The position numbers were made by a program, and so were the translations under genes. Below, one piece after another: positions 26,270 to 34,406 of a stretch of 64,000 bases of DNA (the first letter of the stretch is position 1; every line of letters begins with the position of its first letter). The DNA is from Heyndrickxia acidiproducens DSM 23148 (GTDB lineage: Bacteria > Bacillota > Bacilli > Bacillales > Bacillaceae_C). The notes beneath the pieces were generated by a model that ran no database searches, was not told the DNA's origin, and was given only the letters and a program-made list of their open reading frames with translations. Where the stretch lies: contig NZ_KB893977.1 in the NCBI RefSeq assembly GCF_000374345.1, positions 97,197-161,196 of the forward strand. The letters are read 5' to 3'.

Positions 26270-26362
26270 TTGTCTAAAAGAACCCAAAAAATTGTTGTTT
26301 ATTTAATGCTTTTTGCCATGCTGGCCACCACGATTCTGTCGGGCCTGTCCATGCTGTTTTAA
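26270..26362 (+). CDS. prli42: Prli42-like stressosome membrane anchor
   Basis: A 30-residue protein starting at TTG 26270: MSKRTQKIVVYLMLFAMLAT then TILSGLSMLF. A short basic N-terminus and one transmembrane helix match the Listeria miniprotein Prli42 (31 aa, also basic start, VVxLML and LSG-like end), which tethers the RsbR stressosome to the membrane. It has its own ribosome site (GAGGGGTGA), promoter and terminator, supporting a real gene. The stressosome role here is inferred. Confidence 0.78.
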   Translation: MSKRTQKIVVYLMLFAMLATTILSGLSMLF

Positions 26363-26373
26363 ACATCATACCA

Positions 26374-26417
26374 CAAAATAAAAGGAGGAATGGCGGGCCC
26401 ATTCTTCCTTATTTTAT
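26374..26417. terminator. Bidirectional terminator prli42 / L,D-transpeptidase
   Basis: AAAATAA...GGAGGAATGG and CCATTCTTCCTTATTTT arms form a long imperfect stem between the two convergent genes and overlap the last codons of the transpeptidase gene. Confidence 0.65.
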
Positions 26418-26921
26418 CGCGCCTTTTTCTTTTGCAAGCTGAATCATGGATTTTGGCGAGCGGGTAATGTAAACTTTTGCTCCGACCGGCACTTCCTCAT
26501 ACAGCCGCTCAAGTGCTTGTTTTGGAAGCCGGATGCAGCCGTTTGAGATATAACGGCCGATTGATGACGGTTGATTTGTGCCGTGAAGCCCGTAAATTCT
26601 CCCGTCTGTCCCGCGCGCATTAAACCCGATCCACCTCGACCCGAGCGGATTCCTTGGGTCGCCGCCGGGGATATTTTTCTTCCGGTAATACGGGTTTTTT
26701 GCTTTGACCGTAACCGTAAACAGCCCTTCAGGTGTCAAATCATCCGTCCTGCCGGTTGCTACCGGCGTCTCCATTACGATTTTCCCGTAACGAATCCAGG
26801 CCAGCCGGTTCGTTGCTTTGTTTACGATAATATACGGGTTGCCAGCTGTATTCCGTGCATCCGCTGGCGTAAACGTCAGTCCGACTGCCAAAAGCAAAGC
26901 TAAAAACAGTTGCAAGGCCAT
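26409..26921 (-). CDS. L,D-transpeptidase (YkuD domain)
   Basis: A 170-residue exported protein: signal peptide (MALQLFLALLLAVGLTFTPADA) then a YkuD catalytic domain with GLHGTNQPSSIGRYISNGCIRL, the His and catalytic Cys of the HxX17-18[S/T]HGChN family. It lacks a LysM domain. Likely forms 3-3 cross-links or spore-wall modifications. Start ambiguous between GTG 26924 and ATG 26921. Related to YciB/YkuD/ErfK proteins. Confidence 0.85.
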   Translation of the reverse strand: MALQLFLALLLAVGLTFTPADARNTAGNPYIIVNKATNRLAWIRYGKIVMETPVATGRTDDLTPEGLFTVTVKAKNPYYRKKNIPGGDPRNPLGSRWIGFNARGTDGRIYGLHGTNQPSSIGRYISNGCIRLPKQALERLYEEVPVGAKVYITRSPKSMIQLAKEKGAIK

Positions 26922-27154
26922 CACCCAATTTCCACATTTTCCTTAGTTTGCTTGGAAAATGTGGTTTTCATACCAAAAACCTGACCCCCTTTTAAAATGG
27001 AAAATCAGGCTCTCAAAAAAATGTGAACGCCCGGACTATACTTCATCACAGATTATTGCAAATATTCCGCTTTGTTTTTGCATTCATACGTTTAGCTTTA
27101 AGGTATTTTCATCTATCATTTTATGGTGGGCGGTTTATTTCTTCATAAAGCGGG

Positions 27155-27235
27155 TATACTAATCCTACATCTAGATCCATACCCCTAAACTCCCTAGATG
27201 CTTTGGATAGCGGATGTTGCGCTATCCACTTTTTT
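27155..27235 (+). ncRNA. Candidate small RNA with C-rich motifs
   Basis: A TATACT -10 (27155-27160, no good -35) is followed by about 35 nt of unpaired C-rich sequence (ACCCC at 27181, CTCCC at 27190) and a strong intrinsic terminator on the plus strand (TGGATAGCG / CGCTATCCA, 27204-27228, T6). No coding sequence on this strand ends here. The layout, C-rich loop plus terminator, resembles regulatory RNAs such as RsaE/RoxS or FsrA. Inference only; predicted RNA about 70 nt. Confidence 0.4.
27204..27235 (+). terminator. Plus-strand terminator with no upstream CDS
   Basis: Perfect 9-bp arms TGGATAGCG and CGCTATCCA, loop GATGTTG, followed by C and T6. The nearest upstream gene is on the opposite strand. 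Confidence 0.8.
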
Positions 27236-27241
27236 ATGTGC

Positions 27242-27277
27242 AAAAAACCGGGCATGATGTTTGCCCGGAATTTTTTT
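27242..27277 (-). terminator. Terminator of fruK
   Basis: Minus-strand CCGGGCA and TGCCCGG arms followed by T6; it also carries a T run on the plus strand and may work both ways. Confidence 0.8.
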
Positions 27278-27302
27278 GCCATTTTGTCCGCGTCCATTCT
27301 TC

Positions 27303-28214
27303 TTACAATTTTTCTACTTTTACTTGCGGCAGCAGTGCTTCCACTTCTTCTTTTGTGCACAATTCCACTGAGAATGCGGTTGCGCTTCCGCAGGCCACCC
27401 CCATTGGGAATGCTGCTTCGTAAGATTTACCCTTCGAAATCTGGCTGATAAACCCGGCAACAACGGAATCACCGGCACCCGCTGAATTTTTTACCGTACC
27501 TTTTGGCGCAGTTGCATAATAAGAAACATCTTTGTTAAGAAAGAGCGCACCTTTTTCCGCCATCGAAATGATCACATTTTGGACGCCCATGTCCAGAAGC
27601 CTCGAACCATATTGGCGCGCTTCTTCAGGTGTCTCCACTTTTACGCCGAAAATCTCGCCAATTTCATGGTGGTTTGGCTTGATTAAAAACGGACCGGCTT
27701 TGATGACATGGTTAAGCGATTCACCGGAAACGTCGGCAATCACTTTAATCTTTTTCTCCTGGCATCTTTTGATCAGATCAACATAAACCGTGGAAGGCAG
27801 TGAACTTGGAATGCTTCCCGAAAACAAAATCATGTCATCAGCAGTAAGACGGTCAATCTGTGCAAGGAGCTGATCAAATTCCTGACCTGAAATCTTCGGG
27901 CCTTTTCCGTTAATTTCTGTTTCCACACCGGATTTTAATTTGATATTAATTCTTGTATCTTCTGAAACTTGGATGAAGTCTGTTTTGATGCCTTCCTCTT
28001 TCAGGTATTGTTCAATATAACCGCCGGTGAAGCCCCCGATAAAACCGAGTGCAGCGGAATCAACGCCGAGCCTTTTCAACACACGGGAAACATTGATGCC
28101 TTTGCCGCCGGGAAATTTTGTATCCATTTTAGAACGGTTTAATCCCCCCAGTTCAAATGAATCCACTTGTACGATGTAATCGACAGACGGGTTTAACGTG
28201 ACAGTATAGATCAT
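27303..28214 (-). CDS. fruK: 1-phosphofructokinase
   Basis: A 303-residue PfkB-family sugar kinase converting fructose 1-phosphate to fructose 1,6-bisphosphate. MIYTVTLNPSVDYIVQVDSF, FPGGKGINVSRVLKRLGV (PfkB signature 1) and VKNSAGAGDSVVAGFI (signature 2 with the catalytic Asp) are present; length equals B. subtilis FruK. Normally in fruR-fruK-fruA, but here neither the repressor nor the PTS transporter gene is adjacent. LacC-type tagatose-6-phosphate kinase is a less likely alternative. Confidence 0.9.
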   Translation of the reverse strand: MIYTVTLNPSVDYIVQVDSFELGGLNRSKMDTKFPGGKGINVSRVLKRLGVDSAALGFIGGFTGGYIEQYLKEEGIKTDFIQVSEDTRINIKLKSGVETEINGKGPKISGQEFDQLLAQIDRLTADDMILFSGSIPSSLPSTVYVDLIKRCQEKKIKVIADVSGESLNHVIKAGPFLIKPNHHEIGEIFGVKVETPEEARQYGSRLLDMGVQNVIISMAEKGALFLNKDVSYYATAPKGTVKNSAGAGDSVVAGFISQISKGKSYEAAFPMGVACGSATAFSVELCTKEEVEALLPQVKVEKL

Positions 28215-28430
28215 TTTTCACACAACCTTTGCTACTTTTATTTCAGAATGCCAAAACTTATCCAATAGCCGGAAGACGGTGTTCCGATCATAATCATAAC
28301 AATCGTATTATTCCCCGGAATGAAAGATTGAATCATTTCAGACAGACATAACAGCCGTTTTTTGCATCCCGGTTTATCCCTTTCCGCTTTTGAAACTGCA
28401 TTCATTCCTTACTGTGGCTATTTTACATTC

Positions 28431-28506
28431 AAAAACAGCAAAAATCAACGACTTTCATTCAAAAACGGTCATATTCGATTAATCATGATTCATTTTTGCT
28501 GTTTTT
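28431..28506. repeat. Long inverted repeat upstream of fruK
   Basis: Perfect 15-bp arms AAAAACAGCAAAAAT (28431-28445) and ATTTTTGCTGTTTTT (28492-28506) with a 46-nt interior. CATTCAAAAAC occurs twice, once just before and once within the interior. It lies between fruK (divergent start) and the end of bkdB. Function unknown. The rest of 28215-28556 has no gene. Confidence 0.6.
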
Positions 28507-28553
28507 GCCATAATTTTCATGATCTGAGATGCACCAGGCAAATCTGCGGCCGT

Positions 28554-28583
28554 TAAAAACCCCCGCCGGAGCATGGCGGGGGC
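28554..28583 (-). terminator. Terminator of the bkd operon
   Basis: Minus-strand CCCCCGCC and GGCGGGGG arms, then TTTTT, 24 nt beyond the bkdB stop. Confidence 0.85.
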
Positions 28584-28606
28584 TGATCAGCAACACCTTT
28601 TACTTA

Positions 28607-29887
28607 TTAATAGATGGGCGTTGTTTCCGGGCTGATGGCTTCTAAAATTTCTTTCACGCGTTTTAAGAAGCGGCCGCAAATCAGCCCGTCTAAAATCCGG
28701 TGGTCAAGTGACATACACAAATTAACCATATCACGGACGGCAATCATGCCATTGTTCATCACCACGGGGCGCTTAACGATTGACTCGACCTGCAAAATTG
28801 CAGCCTGCGGATAATTGATGATCCCCATCGACTGGACAGAACCAAATGAACCCGTGTTGTTCACGGTGAAAGTTCCACCCTTCATATCACCCTGCTTGAG
28901 TGCGCCTGTTCGTGCTTTTTGCGCCAAATCTGTAATGTCACGCGCAATGCCTTTGATCGATTTTTCATCCGCCCGTTTGATAACCGGGACAAACAGCGCA
29001 TCCTCTGCTGCAACCGCAATCGAAATGTTAACCTCATGTTTCTCAATGATTTGATCGCCCGCCCATGTTGAGTTAATCTGCGGAAATTCTTTCAGTGCCT
29101 GCGATATAGCCTTCACAAAAAAGGCAAAGTAGGTTAAATTAAAACCTTCCCGTTGTTTAAAATCAGCTTTCAGGGCATCACGGTATTGGACCAGATTTGT
29201 CACGTCCACTTCCATCATCATCCAGGCATGCGGGATTTCATGCTTGCTGCGGAGCATATTATTCGCAATTGCTTTACGTACACCGCTAACCGGAATCATT
29301 CGGTCACCGTCTGCCGGATGAATCTCCACAGGTGCAGGGACAGCTTCCTGTTTCGGCGGCACAATGGTTTCAGGAGCGGCCTGTTTTGTTTCGCCGGCAG
29401 CCGGTTCAGGCGCTGTTTTGCCTGCTTCCACAAGTTTCAAAATATCTTTGCGCGTAATCCGGCCTTCCTTCCCTGTCCCGCTGATTTTACTGAGGTCAAT
29501 GCCATGCTCCTGCGACAGTTTCAGCACGGCAGGTGAATAGCGGACTTTACCGTTTTTGCTTTTGTCCTGCTCCTGCTGCCCGTTTCCCCCGGGTTGCGTT
29601 TTAAGATCCGGATTTTCCGGCCGGGCCTGTGTTTCGCTTTCCGCACCTTCCACCTGAATCGTACAGATCACTTCGCCGACTTCCAGTGTGTCGTCTTCTG
29701 ATGCGATTAATTCAATAATTTTTCCCGTATAGGAAGAGGGCACTTCCGCATTGACTTTATCAGTCATCACTTCTGCAACCGGGTCATATTTATGAACAAA
29801 GTCGCCCGGCGCAACAAGCCATTTGCTGATCGTGCCTTCCGTTACGCTTTCCCCTAATTGGGGCATCGTCATTTTCTTAATAGCCAA
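28607..29887 (-). CDS. bkdB: Branched-chain 2-oxoacid dehydrogenase E2 (lipoamide acyltransferase)
   Basis: Core of the complex that turns branched 2-oxoacids from Val, Leu and Ile into acyl-CoA primers for branched fatty acids. The 426 residues comprise a lipoyl domain (EVMTDKVNAEVPSS, lipoyl Lys), a peripheral-subunit-binding domain (RYSPAVLKLSQEHGIDLSKI), and an acyltransferase domain ending SLDHRILDGLICG (HxxxDG). Starts at TTG after GGAGG. Last gene of the operon. Confidence 0.95.
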   Translation of the reverse strand: MAIKKMTMPQLGESVTEGTISKWLVAPGDFVHKYDPVAEVMTDKVNAEVPSSYTGKIIELIASEDDTLEVGEVICTIQVEGAESETQARPENPDLKTQPGGNGQQEQDKSKNGKVRYSPAVLKLSQEHGIDLSKISGTGKEGRITRKDILKLVEAGKTAPEPAAGETKQAAPETIVPPKQEAVPAPVEIHPADGDRMIPVSGVRKAIANNMLRSKHEIPHAWMMMEVDVTNLVQYRDALKADFKQREGFNLTYFAFFVKAISQALKEFPQINSTWAGDQIIEKHEVNISIAVAAEDALFVPVIKRADEKSIKGIARDITDLAQKARTGALKQGDMKGGTFTVNNTGSFGSVQSMGIINYPQAAILQVESIVKRPVVMNNGMIAVRDMVNLCMSLDHRILDGLICGRFLKRVKEILEAISPETTPIY

Positions 29888-29937
29888 TTCAAATCCTCCT
29901 TACCAACAATCCGTATTCAGCAGCCCTGATCTTAAAA

Positions 29938-30921
29938 CTAGAACTCAGCCAATTCCCGCATCGCTCTTTCAATCTTTTCAGGATTCATCATAAAGAACTT
30001 TTCCATGGTCGGGGCAAACGGCATCGCAGGAATATCTTCCCCCGCCAGGCGCATAATCGGCGCATCCAGATCGAACAGGCAGTTTTCCGCAATAATTGCG
30101 GCCGCCTCGCTGATAATGCTGCCTTCTTTATTATCTTCTGTCACGAGAAGTACTTTCCCTGTTTTTGAAGCCGCTTCGACGATGGCTTCGCGGTCAAGCG
30201 GATAAACGGTGCGCAGGTCAAGCACATGCGCTTCAATGCCGTCATGCGCGAGTTTTTCGGCTGCCTGGAGGGCAAAATGGACGCACAGGCCATATGTAAT
30301 GACCGTAATATCGCTGCCGTCTCTTTTTACTTCAGCCTTTCCGATTGGCAAGACATAATCGTCATCCGGTACTTCCCCTTTAATCATTCGGTAGGCCCGT
30401 TTATGTTCAAAAAAGAGGACAGGATCTTCATCACGGATGGATGCTTTCAATAATCCTTTCACATCATAAGGGGTGGATGGCATCACGATCTTCAAACCCG
30501 GCTGGCTCGCAAACACTGCTTCGATCGATTGCGAGTGGTACAGTGCTCCGTGAACCCCGCCGCCGTATGGTGCGCGGATTACCATCGGACAATGCCAGTC
30601 ATTATTTGAACGATAGCGGATTTTTGCCGCTTCGGAAATAATCTGGTTGACTGCAGGCAGGATAAAATCGGCAAACTGGATTTCCGCAATCGGGCGCAAC
30701 CCATACATTGCGGCGCCGACACCGACGCCGACAATAGCAGACTCGGCAAGCGGCGTATCAATCACCCTTTCTGCACCAAATTGATCGTACAGTCCGGCAG
30801 TTGCTTTAAATACCCCGCCTTTTTTCCCGACATCTTCCCCCATGACAAACACTTTACTGTCCCTTTCCATTTCTTCGTGCATCGCTTTTGTTACTGCTTC
30901 GATATATGAAATTACAGCCAT
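29938..30921 (-). CDS. bkdAB: Branched-chain 2-oxoacid dehydrogenase E1 beta
   Basis: A 327-residue E1 beta subunit that completes the thiamine diphosphate site: VFVMGEDVGKKGGVFKATAG, EIQFADFILPAVNQI and RAPYGGGVHGALYHSQS are conserved blocks. ATG 30921 (MAVISYIEAVTKA) follows AGGAGGAAACATGT and gives the length of B. subtilis BkdAB. An upstream in-frame extension overlaps bkdAA and is rejected. Confidence 0.95.
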   Translation of the reverse strand: MAVISYIEAVTKAMHEEMERDSKVFVMGEDVGKKGGVFKATAGLYDQFGAERVIDTPLAESAIVGVGVGAAMYGLRPIAEIQFADFILPAVNQIISEAAKIRYRSNNDWHCPMVIRAPYGGGVHGALYHSQSIEAVFASQPGLKIVMPSTPYDVKGLLKASIRDEDPVLFFEHKRAYRMIKGEVPDDDYVLPIGKAEVKRDGSDITVITYGLCVHFALQAAEKLAHDGIEAHVLDLRTVYPLDREAIVEAASKTGKVLLVTEDNKEGSIISEAAAIIAENCLFDLDAPIMRLAGEDIPAMPFAPTMEKFFMMNPEKIERAMRELAEF

Positions 30922-30934
30922 ACATGTTTCCTCC

Positions 30935-31930
30935 TTACTCCCTGCTGTATACAAAGCGCAAAGCATCTTCAGGCGCTGCATAAGGCGCTTTTTCGGCATA
31001 GTCCGTCGCTTCATTTACCGTCTCCATGATGCGGCTTTCCATTTCTTTCTCCAAGTCGTCATTCAAAAGCCCGGTCTCCCTTAAATAAGTGGCGAACATG
31101 GTAACCGGGTCTTTCGTTTTTGCCTGTTTTACTTCTTCCGGGGTGCGGTATGTGCTGTCATCGTCATCGGAAGAGTGCGGCGTAAACCGGTAAACAACCG
31201 TTTCAATGAGTGACGGCCCTTCGCCGCGCCTTGCCCGGTCTGCAGCTTCTTTTACCACTTGATAAACGGCGAGCAGGTCATTCCCGTCCACAGTCACGCC
31301 CGGCATGCCATAACCGCAAGCCCGGTCGGAAACGCGCGGATTGCCCAGTTGCCTGTCAGCCGGTACAGAGATCGCATACTGGTTATTTTCGCACATAAAG
31401 ATGACCGGGAGTTTTTGGACGGCGGCAAAATTCGCCCCCTCATGAAAATCACCCTGGTTGGATGAGCCTTCCCCAAACGTCACAAATGTAACGAGATCTT
31501 TTTTCTCTATTTTGCCTGCTAGCGCAATCCCGACTGCATGCGGTACCTGGGTCGTTACCGGGGAAGACTGTGTTACAATCCTGTTTTTCTTCTGCCCAAA
31601 ATGCCCCGGCATTTGCCGGCCGCCTGAACTTGGATCTTCTGCTTTGGCAAATCCTGAAAGCATCAGATCCTTTGCCGTCATGCCAAACGCAAGAACAATA
31701 CCAAGGTCCCGGTAATAGGGCAATACATAGTCTTTCTCCTTATCTAATGCAAAGGCAGCGCCGACCTGGGCGGCTTCCTGTCCCTGGCAGGAAATCACAA
31801 ACGGAATTTTCCCGGACCGGTTTAAAAGCCACATCCGTTCATCTATTTTTCGCGCCAAAAGCATTGTTTCGTACATATTTAAGACGTCCTGGTCACTAAG
31901 ACCCAAGCTTTTATGCCGATTTTCAGTCAT
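30935..31930 (-). CDS. bkdAA: Branched-chain 2-oxoacid dehydrogenase E1 alpha
   Basis: A 331-residue thiamine-diphosphate subunit that decarboxylates the 2-oxoacid. The cofactor motif is FGEGSSNQGDFHEGANFA (GDG/N type) and the phosphorylation-loop-like region YRFTPHSSDDDDSTYR is present. It starts with ATG after GGAGG and is followed by bkdAB 13 nt later. Second gene of lpdV-bkdAA-bkdAB-bkdB. Confidence 0.95.
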   Translation of the reverse strand: MTENRHKSLGLSDQDVLNMYETMLLARKIDERMWLLNRSGKIPFVISCQGQEAAQVGAAFALDKEKDYVLPYYRDLGIVLAFGMTAKDLMLSGFAKAEDPSSGGRQMPGHFGQKKNRIVTQSSPVTTQVPHAVGIALAGKIEKKDLVTFVTFGEGSSNQGDFHEGANFAAVQKLPVIFMCENNQYAISVPADRQLGNPRVSDRACGYGMPGVTVDGNDLLAVYQVVKEAADRARRGEGPSLIETVVYRFTPHSSDDDDSTYRTPEEVKQAKTKDPVTMFATYLRETGLLNDDLEKEMESRIMETVNEATDYAEKAPYAAPEDALRFVYSRE

Positions 31931-31954
31931 AAAAATTCCTCCTTCATCATTGCA

Positions 31955-33379
31955 TTAAGAATGGATGGCAAGGCCGTCAACCGCAAGCGCGGCTTCCCCG
32001 ATCGCTTCGCTTAATGTCGGATGCGGATGAATGTTTAATGCCATTTCCCATGGCGTTGCATCCAATACACGGGCCAAACCGGCTTCTGAAATCATATCTG
32101 TAGCATGCGGACCGATAATATGTACACCTAACAGGTCATTTGTTTCCTTATCTGCTACGATTTTGACGAAGCCGTCCGACTCTCCGTGGACAAGCGCTTT
32201 TCCAATTGCTTTGAAAGAAAATCTGCCAACTTTAACATTGTACCCTTTTTCTTTCGCCGCGTCTTCACTTAATCCGACACTGGCCATTTCCGGGCTTGTA
32301 TAAATACATTTCGGCACCAGGCCGGGATCAAGCGGATCGGGTTTATTCCCGGCGATATGTTCAACGGCAATGATTCCTTCGCGTGATGCCGCATGTGCAA
32401 GCTGCAAACCGCCAATCACATCCCCGATTGCATAAATATGTGATTCTTTCGTCTGATAGTTGGCGTTGACTTGAATTACGCCGTTTTCAATTTGGATATC
32501 GGTATTTTCAAGGCCGATATTTTCCGTGTTGGCAATCCGGCCGACAGATACTAAAATTTTCTCTGCCATGAAGGCTTTTGTTTCGCCTTTTACTTCGGCT
32601 TGAACCGTCACGCTGCCCGCCTGTTTTTGAAGGGTTTCAGGTTTTATTTTTGCCCCCGTTTGGATGTCGACGCCTTTTTTCTTTAAAAGCCGGGCAATCT
32701 CTTTTGACATGTCGCGGTCTTCCCCCGGCACAAGCCGGTCCGCAAACTCGCAAATGGCAACATCCACTCCGAAATCGGACAGCATCGATGCCCACTCAAC
32801 CCCAATCGCGCCGCCGCCGACAATCAGAATCGAAGCGGGAAGTTCTGTGAGTGATAAGGCCTGGTCAGAGGCCAGCACATATTTGCCATCCACTTCAAGC
32901 CCCGGCAACGTACGCGGCCGCGAGCCTGTTGCAATGATCAGGTTTTTCGGGATCAACATTTCGTTTTCTTCACCCTTGTTCATTTCAACCGAAACCGTTC
33001 CGGGCAGCGGAGAAAATATCGATGGGCCGAGAATTCTGCCAGTGCCTTCATACACATCGATTTTACCTTTTTTCATCAGCTGCCGGACACCCCTGTACAG
33101 CTGGCCGACAATCGCCGTTTTTCGCGCCTGGATGCGTGCAAAATCCAGTTCGGCGCCGGAAACGCGGATGCCGAATTCAGCGCCGTTTTGTATCGTCTTG
33201 TATACCTCTGCACTTCTCAGCAGCGCTTTGCTTGGAATACAGCCCTTATGCAGGCAAGTTCCGCCCAATTTGTCTTTTTCCACAATTGCTGTCTTTAATC
33301 CGAGCTGTGAAGCCCGGATGGCGGCAACATATCCGCCTGTTCCGCCGCCAAGAATAACAGCATCATATTCTTTTGCCAA
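31955..33379 (-). CDS. lpdV: Dihydrolipoamide dehydrogenase E3 of the bkd complex
   Basis: Reoxidises the lipoyl arm with NAD+. The 474 residues have the FAD motif AVILGGGTGGYVAAIRASQ, the redox pair in GGTCLHKGCIPSKALL, an NAD motif ILIVGGGAIGVEWASML and the C-terminal HPHPTLSEAIGEAAL with the catalytic His-Glu. Start is TTG 33379, 8 nt after AGGAGG, giving the B. subtilis length. First gene of the operon here; in B. subtilis ptb, bcd and buk lie upstream in the same operon. Confidence 0.94.
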   Translation of the reverse strand: MAKEYDAVILGGGTGGYVAAIRASQLGLKTAIVEKDKLGGTCLHKGCIPSKALLRSAEVYKTIQNGAEFGIRVSGAELDFARIQARKTAIVGQLYRGVRQLMKKGKIDVYEGTGRILGPSIFSPLPGTVSVEMNKGEENEMLIPKNLIIATGSRPRTLPGLEVDGKYVLASDQALSLTELPASILIVGGGAIGVEWASMLSDFGVDVAICEFADRLVPGEDRDMSKEIARLLKKKGVDIQTGAKIKPETLQKQAGSVTVQAEVKGETKAFMAEKILVSVGRIANTENIGLENTDIQIENGVIQVNANYQTKESHIYAIGDVIGGLQLAHAASREGIIAVEHIAGNKPDPLDPGLVPKCIYTSPEMASVGLSEDAAKEKGYNVKVGRFSFKAIGKALVHGESDGFVKIVADKETNDLLGVHIIGPHATDMISEAGLARVLDATPWEMALNIHPHPTLSEAIGEAALAVDGLAIHS

Positions 33380-34136
33380 AATAAAAAACCTCCTGATCGC
33401 CATTGGACGTTCTCATAACCCATGAACAAACGCCATTGTTTCCTAGTATGATTGTGATTGCCGATTTTTTGTGTTTCGGGTCTGCCAAAAACCGGAACCT
33501 TGATTGGGAATTTTACGGATTCTGGCTTCAGCCATCCGGTCTGCTGCCTATGTGCCGGATTCTGATGCGTTTAGAAATGGTCTTCACAACATTCTGGTAA
33601 ATCCGTTTAACTTTTTTCATGCTGTCCATATCCTGTTGTACCAGTATCCTCCCCTGTCATGCAGCGGCCGTTCAATCCCCTGGAAAAGCGGCCGAAAATG
33701 AGGCAGGGTGCGCCTGGCACCGTAAAAAAAACCGGACCGGAATTTCCAAATACTTACGATTATCAGTTTGCTACTTTTTGCACAAATATGCAAATAATTG
33801 CATTGAGTTTTACATGCCGGCATTTTTCCAGTTTATCATACAAATTTCTAAGTGTTTATGCCAACCGGCCATCTTGGCGGCCAGTGTCTTAATGATAGTG
33901 TTTTTTCCCGAAACGCGCCGTCACTTCTTCTGGATTTGTCAATTTTGGAACATTTATTACAAGATATGGGCTTGCCATTTCCCCCTTGTAAAATTGCTTT
34001 TATTTCAATTTCCAGCTTTCTAATACAGATTATGCCTGCAGCCAAAGATATATGAAAGGGCTTTCATTCAGAAAGGAAGCATTGCCCGGTTTTTTTGCAA
34101 ATAGTATAATAATACAAATGGGAAGGGGGTCCGGGA
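33380..34136. other. Gene-free region upstream of lpdV
   Basis: About 750 bases with no supported gene. In B. subtilis this place holds bkdR, ptb, bcd and buk, over 4 kb. No -24/-12 sigma-L promoter (TGGCAC/TTGCW) was seen upstream of lpdV. Short reading frames on both strands lack ribosome sites and similarity. It must contain the bkd promoter, which I could not place. Confidence 0.65.
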
Positions 34137-34370
34137 TTGAGACGTCTGATTGCGCTCGCCATCCTGGTTGCGCCGGTGATGATGGCTGCAGCCGGTATTA
34201 AATTATTAAGGGATATGCTTTTTGGTATTCTGCAGCAGCCATTTCCGTTCCTCTGGATGCAGTTTTTGGCCGGCATTGCTTTTTGTGCAGGGGGGATCGC
34301 GTTTATCGGGGGTTTTATCCTCCACCGCGACCGCAAACATCACAAAGTGCAAAAACGATTTATAAAGTAA
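34137..34370 (+). CDS. yqzF: YqzF membrane protein (DUF2627)
   Basis: A 77-residue protein starting at TTG 34137 with two membrane helices (LIALAILVAPVMMAAAGIKLL; FLAGIAFCAGGIAFIGGFIL) and a basic tail (HRDRKHHKVQKR). The block RDMLFGILQQPFPFLWMQFLAGI is the DUF2627 signature and matches B. subtilis YqzF, which also lies beside yqiK. Function unknown. Confidence 0.87.
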   Translation: MRRLIALAILVAPVMMAAAGIKLLRDMLFGILQQPFPFLWMQFLAGIAFCAGGIAFIGGFILHRDRKHHKVQKRFIK

Positions 34371-34406
34371 GCACCAGGCGGATCACGCCTGATGCTTTCC
34401 TTTTTT
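34371..34406 (+). terminator. Terminator of yqzF
   Basis: CAGGCG and CGCCTG arms extended by GCA/TGC, followed by CCTTTTTT; it ends at the stop of the convergent yqiK. Confidence 0.7.

Noticed and set aside
27121..27360. Minus-strand 79-codon frame overlapping the end of fruK
   Set aside because: It crosses the fruK terminator and the orphan plus-strand terminator and overlaps fruK in another frame.
28387..28404. Catabolite-responsive (cre) site upstream of fruK
   Set aside because: Only about 11 of 14 positions fit, with the central CG lost, and it is over 150 nt from the start.
28362..28556. 64-codon plus-strand frame in the fruK-bkdB gap
   Set aside because: No ribosome site; it spans the long inverted repeat and shows no similarity to a known family.
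32664..33425. 253-codon plus-strand frame opposite lpdV
   Set aside because: Shadow of a conserved flavoprotein gene; composition is that of reversed codons.
33404..33700. Remnant of bkdR or another bkd gene
   Set aside because: Translation of both strands gave no stretch resembling a sigma-54 activator, phosphotransbutyrylase or butyrate kinase.
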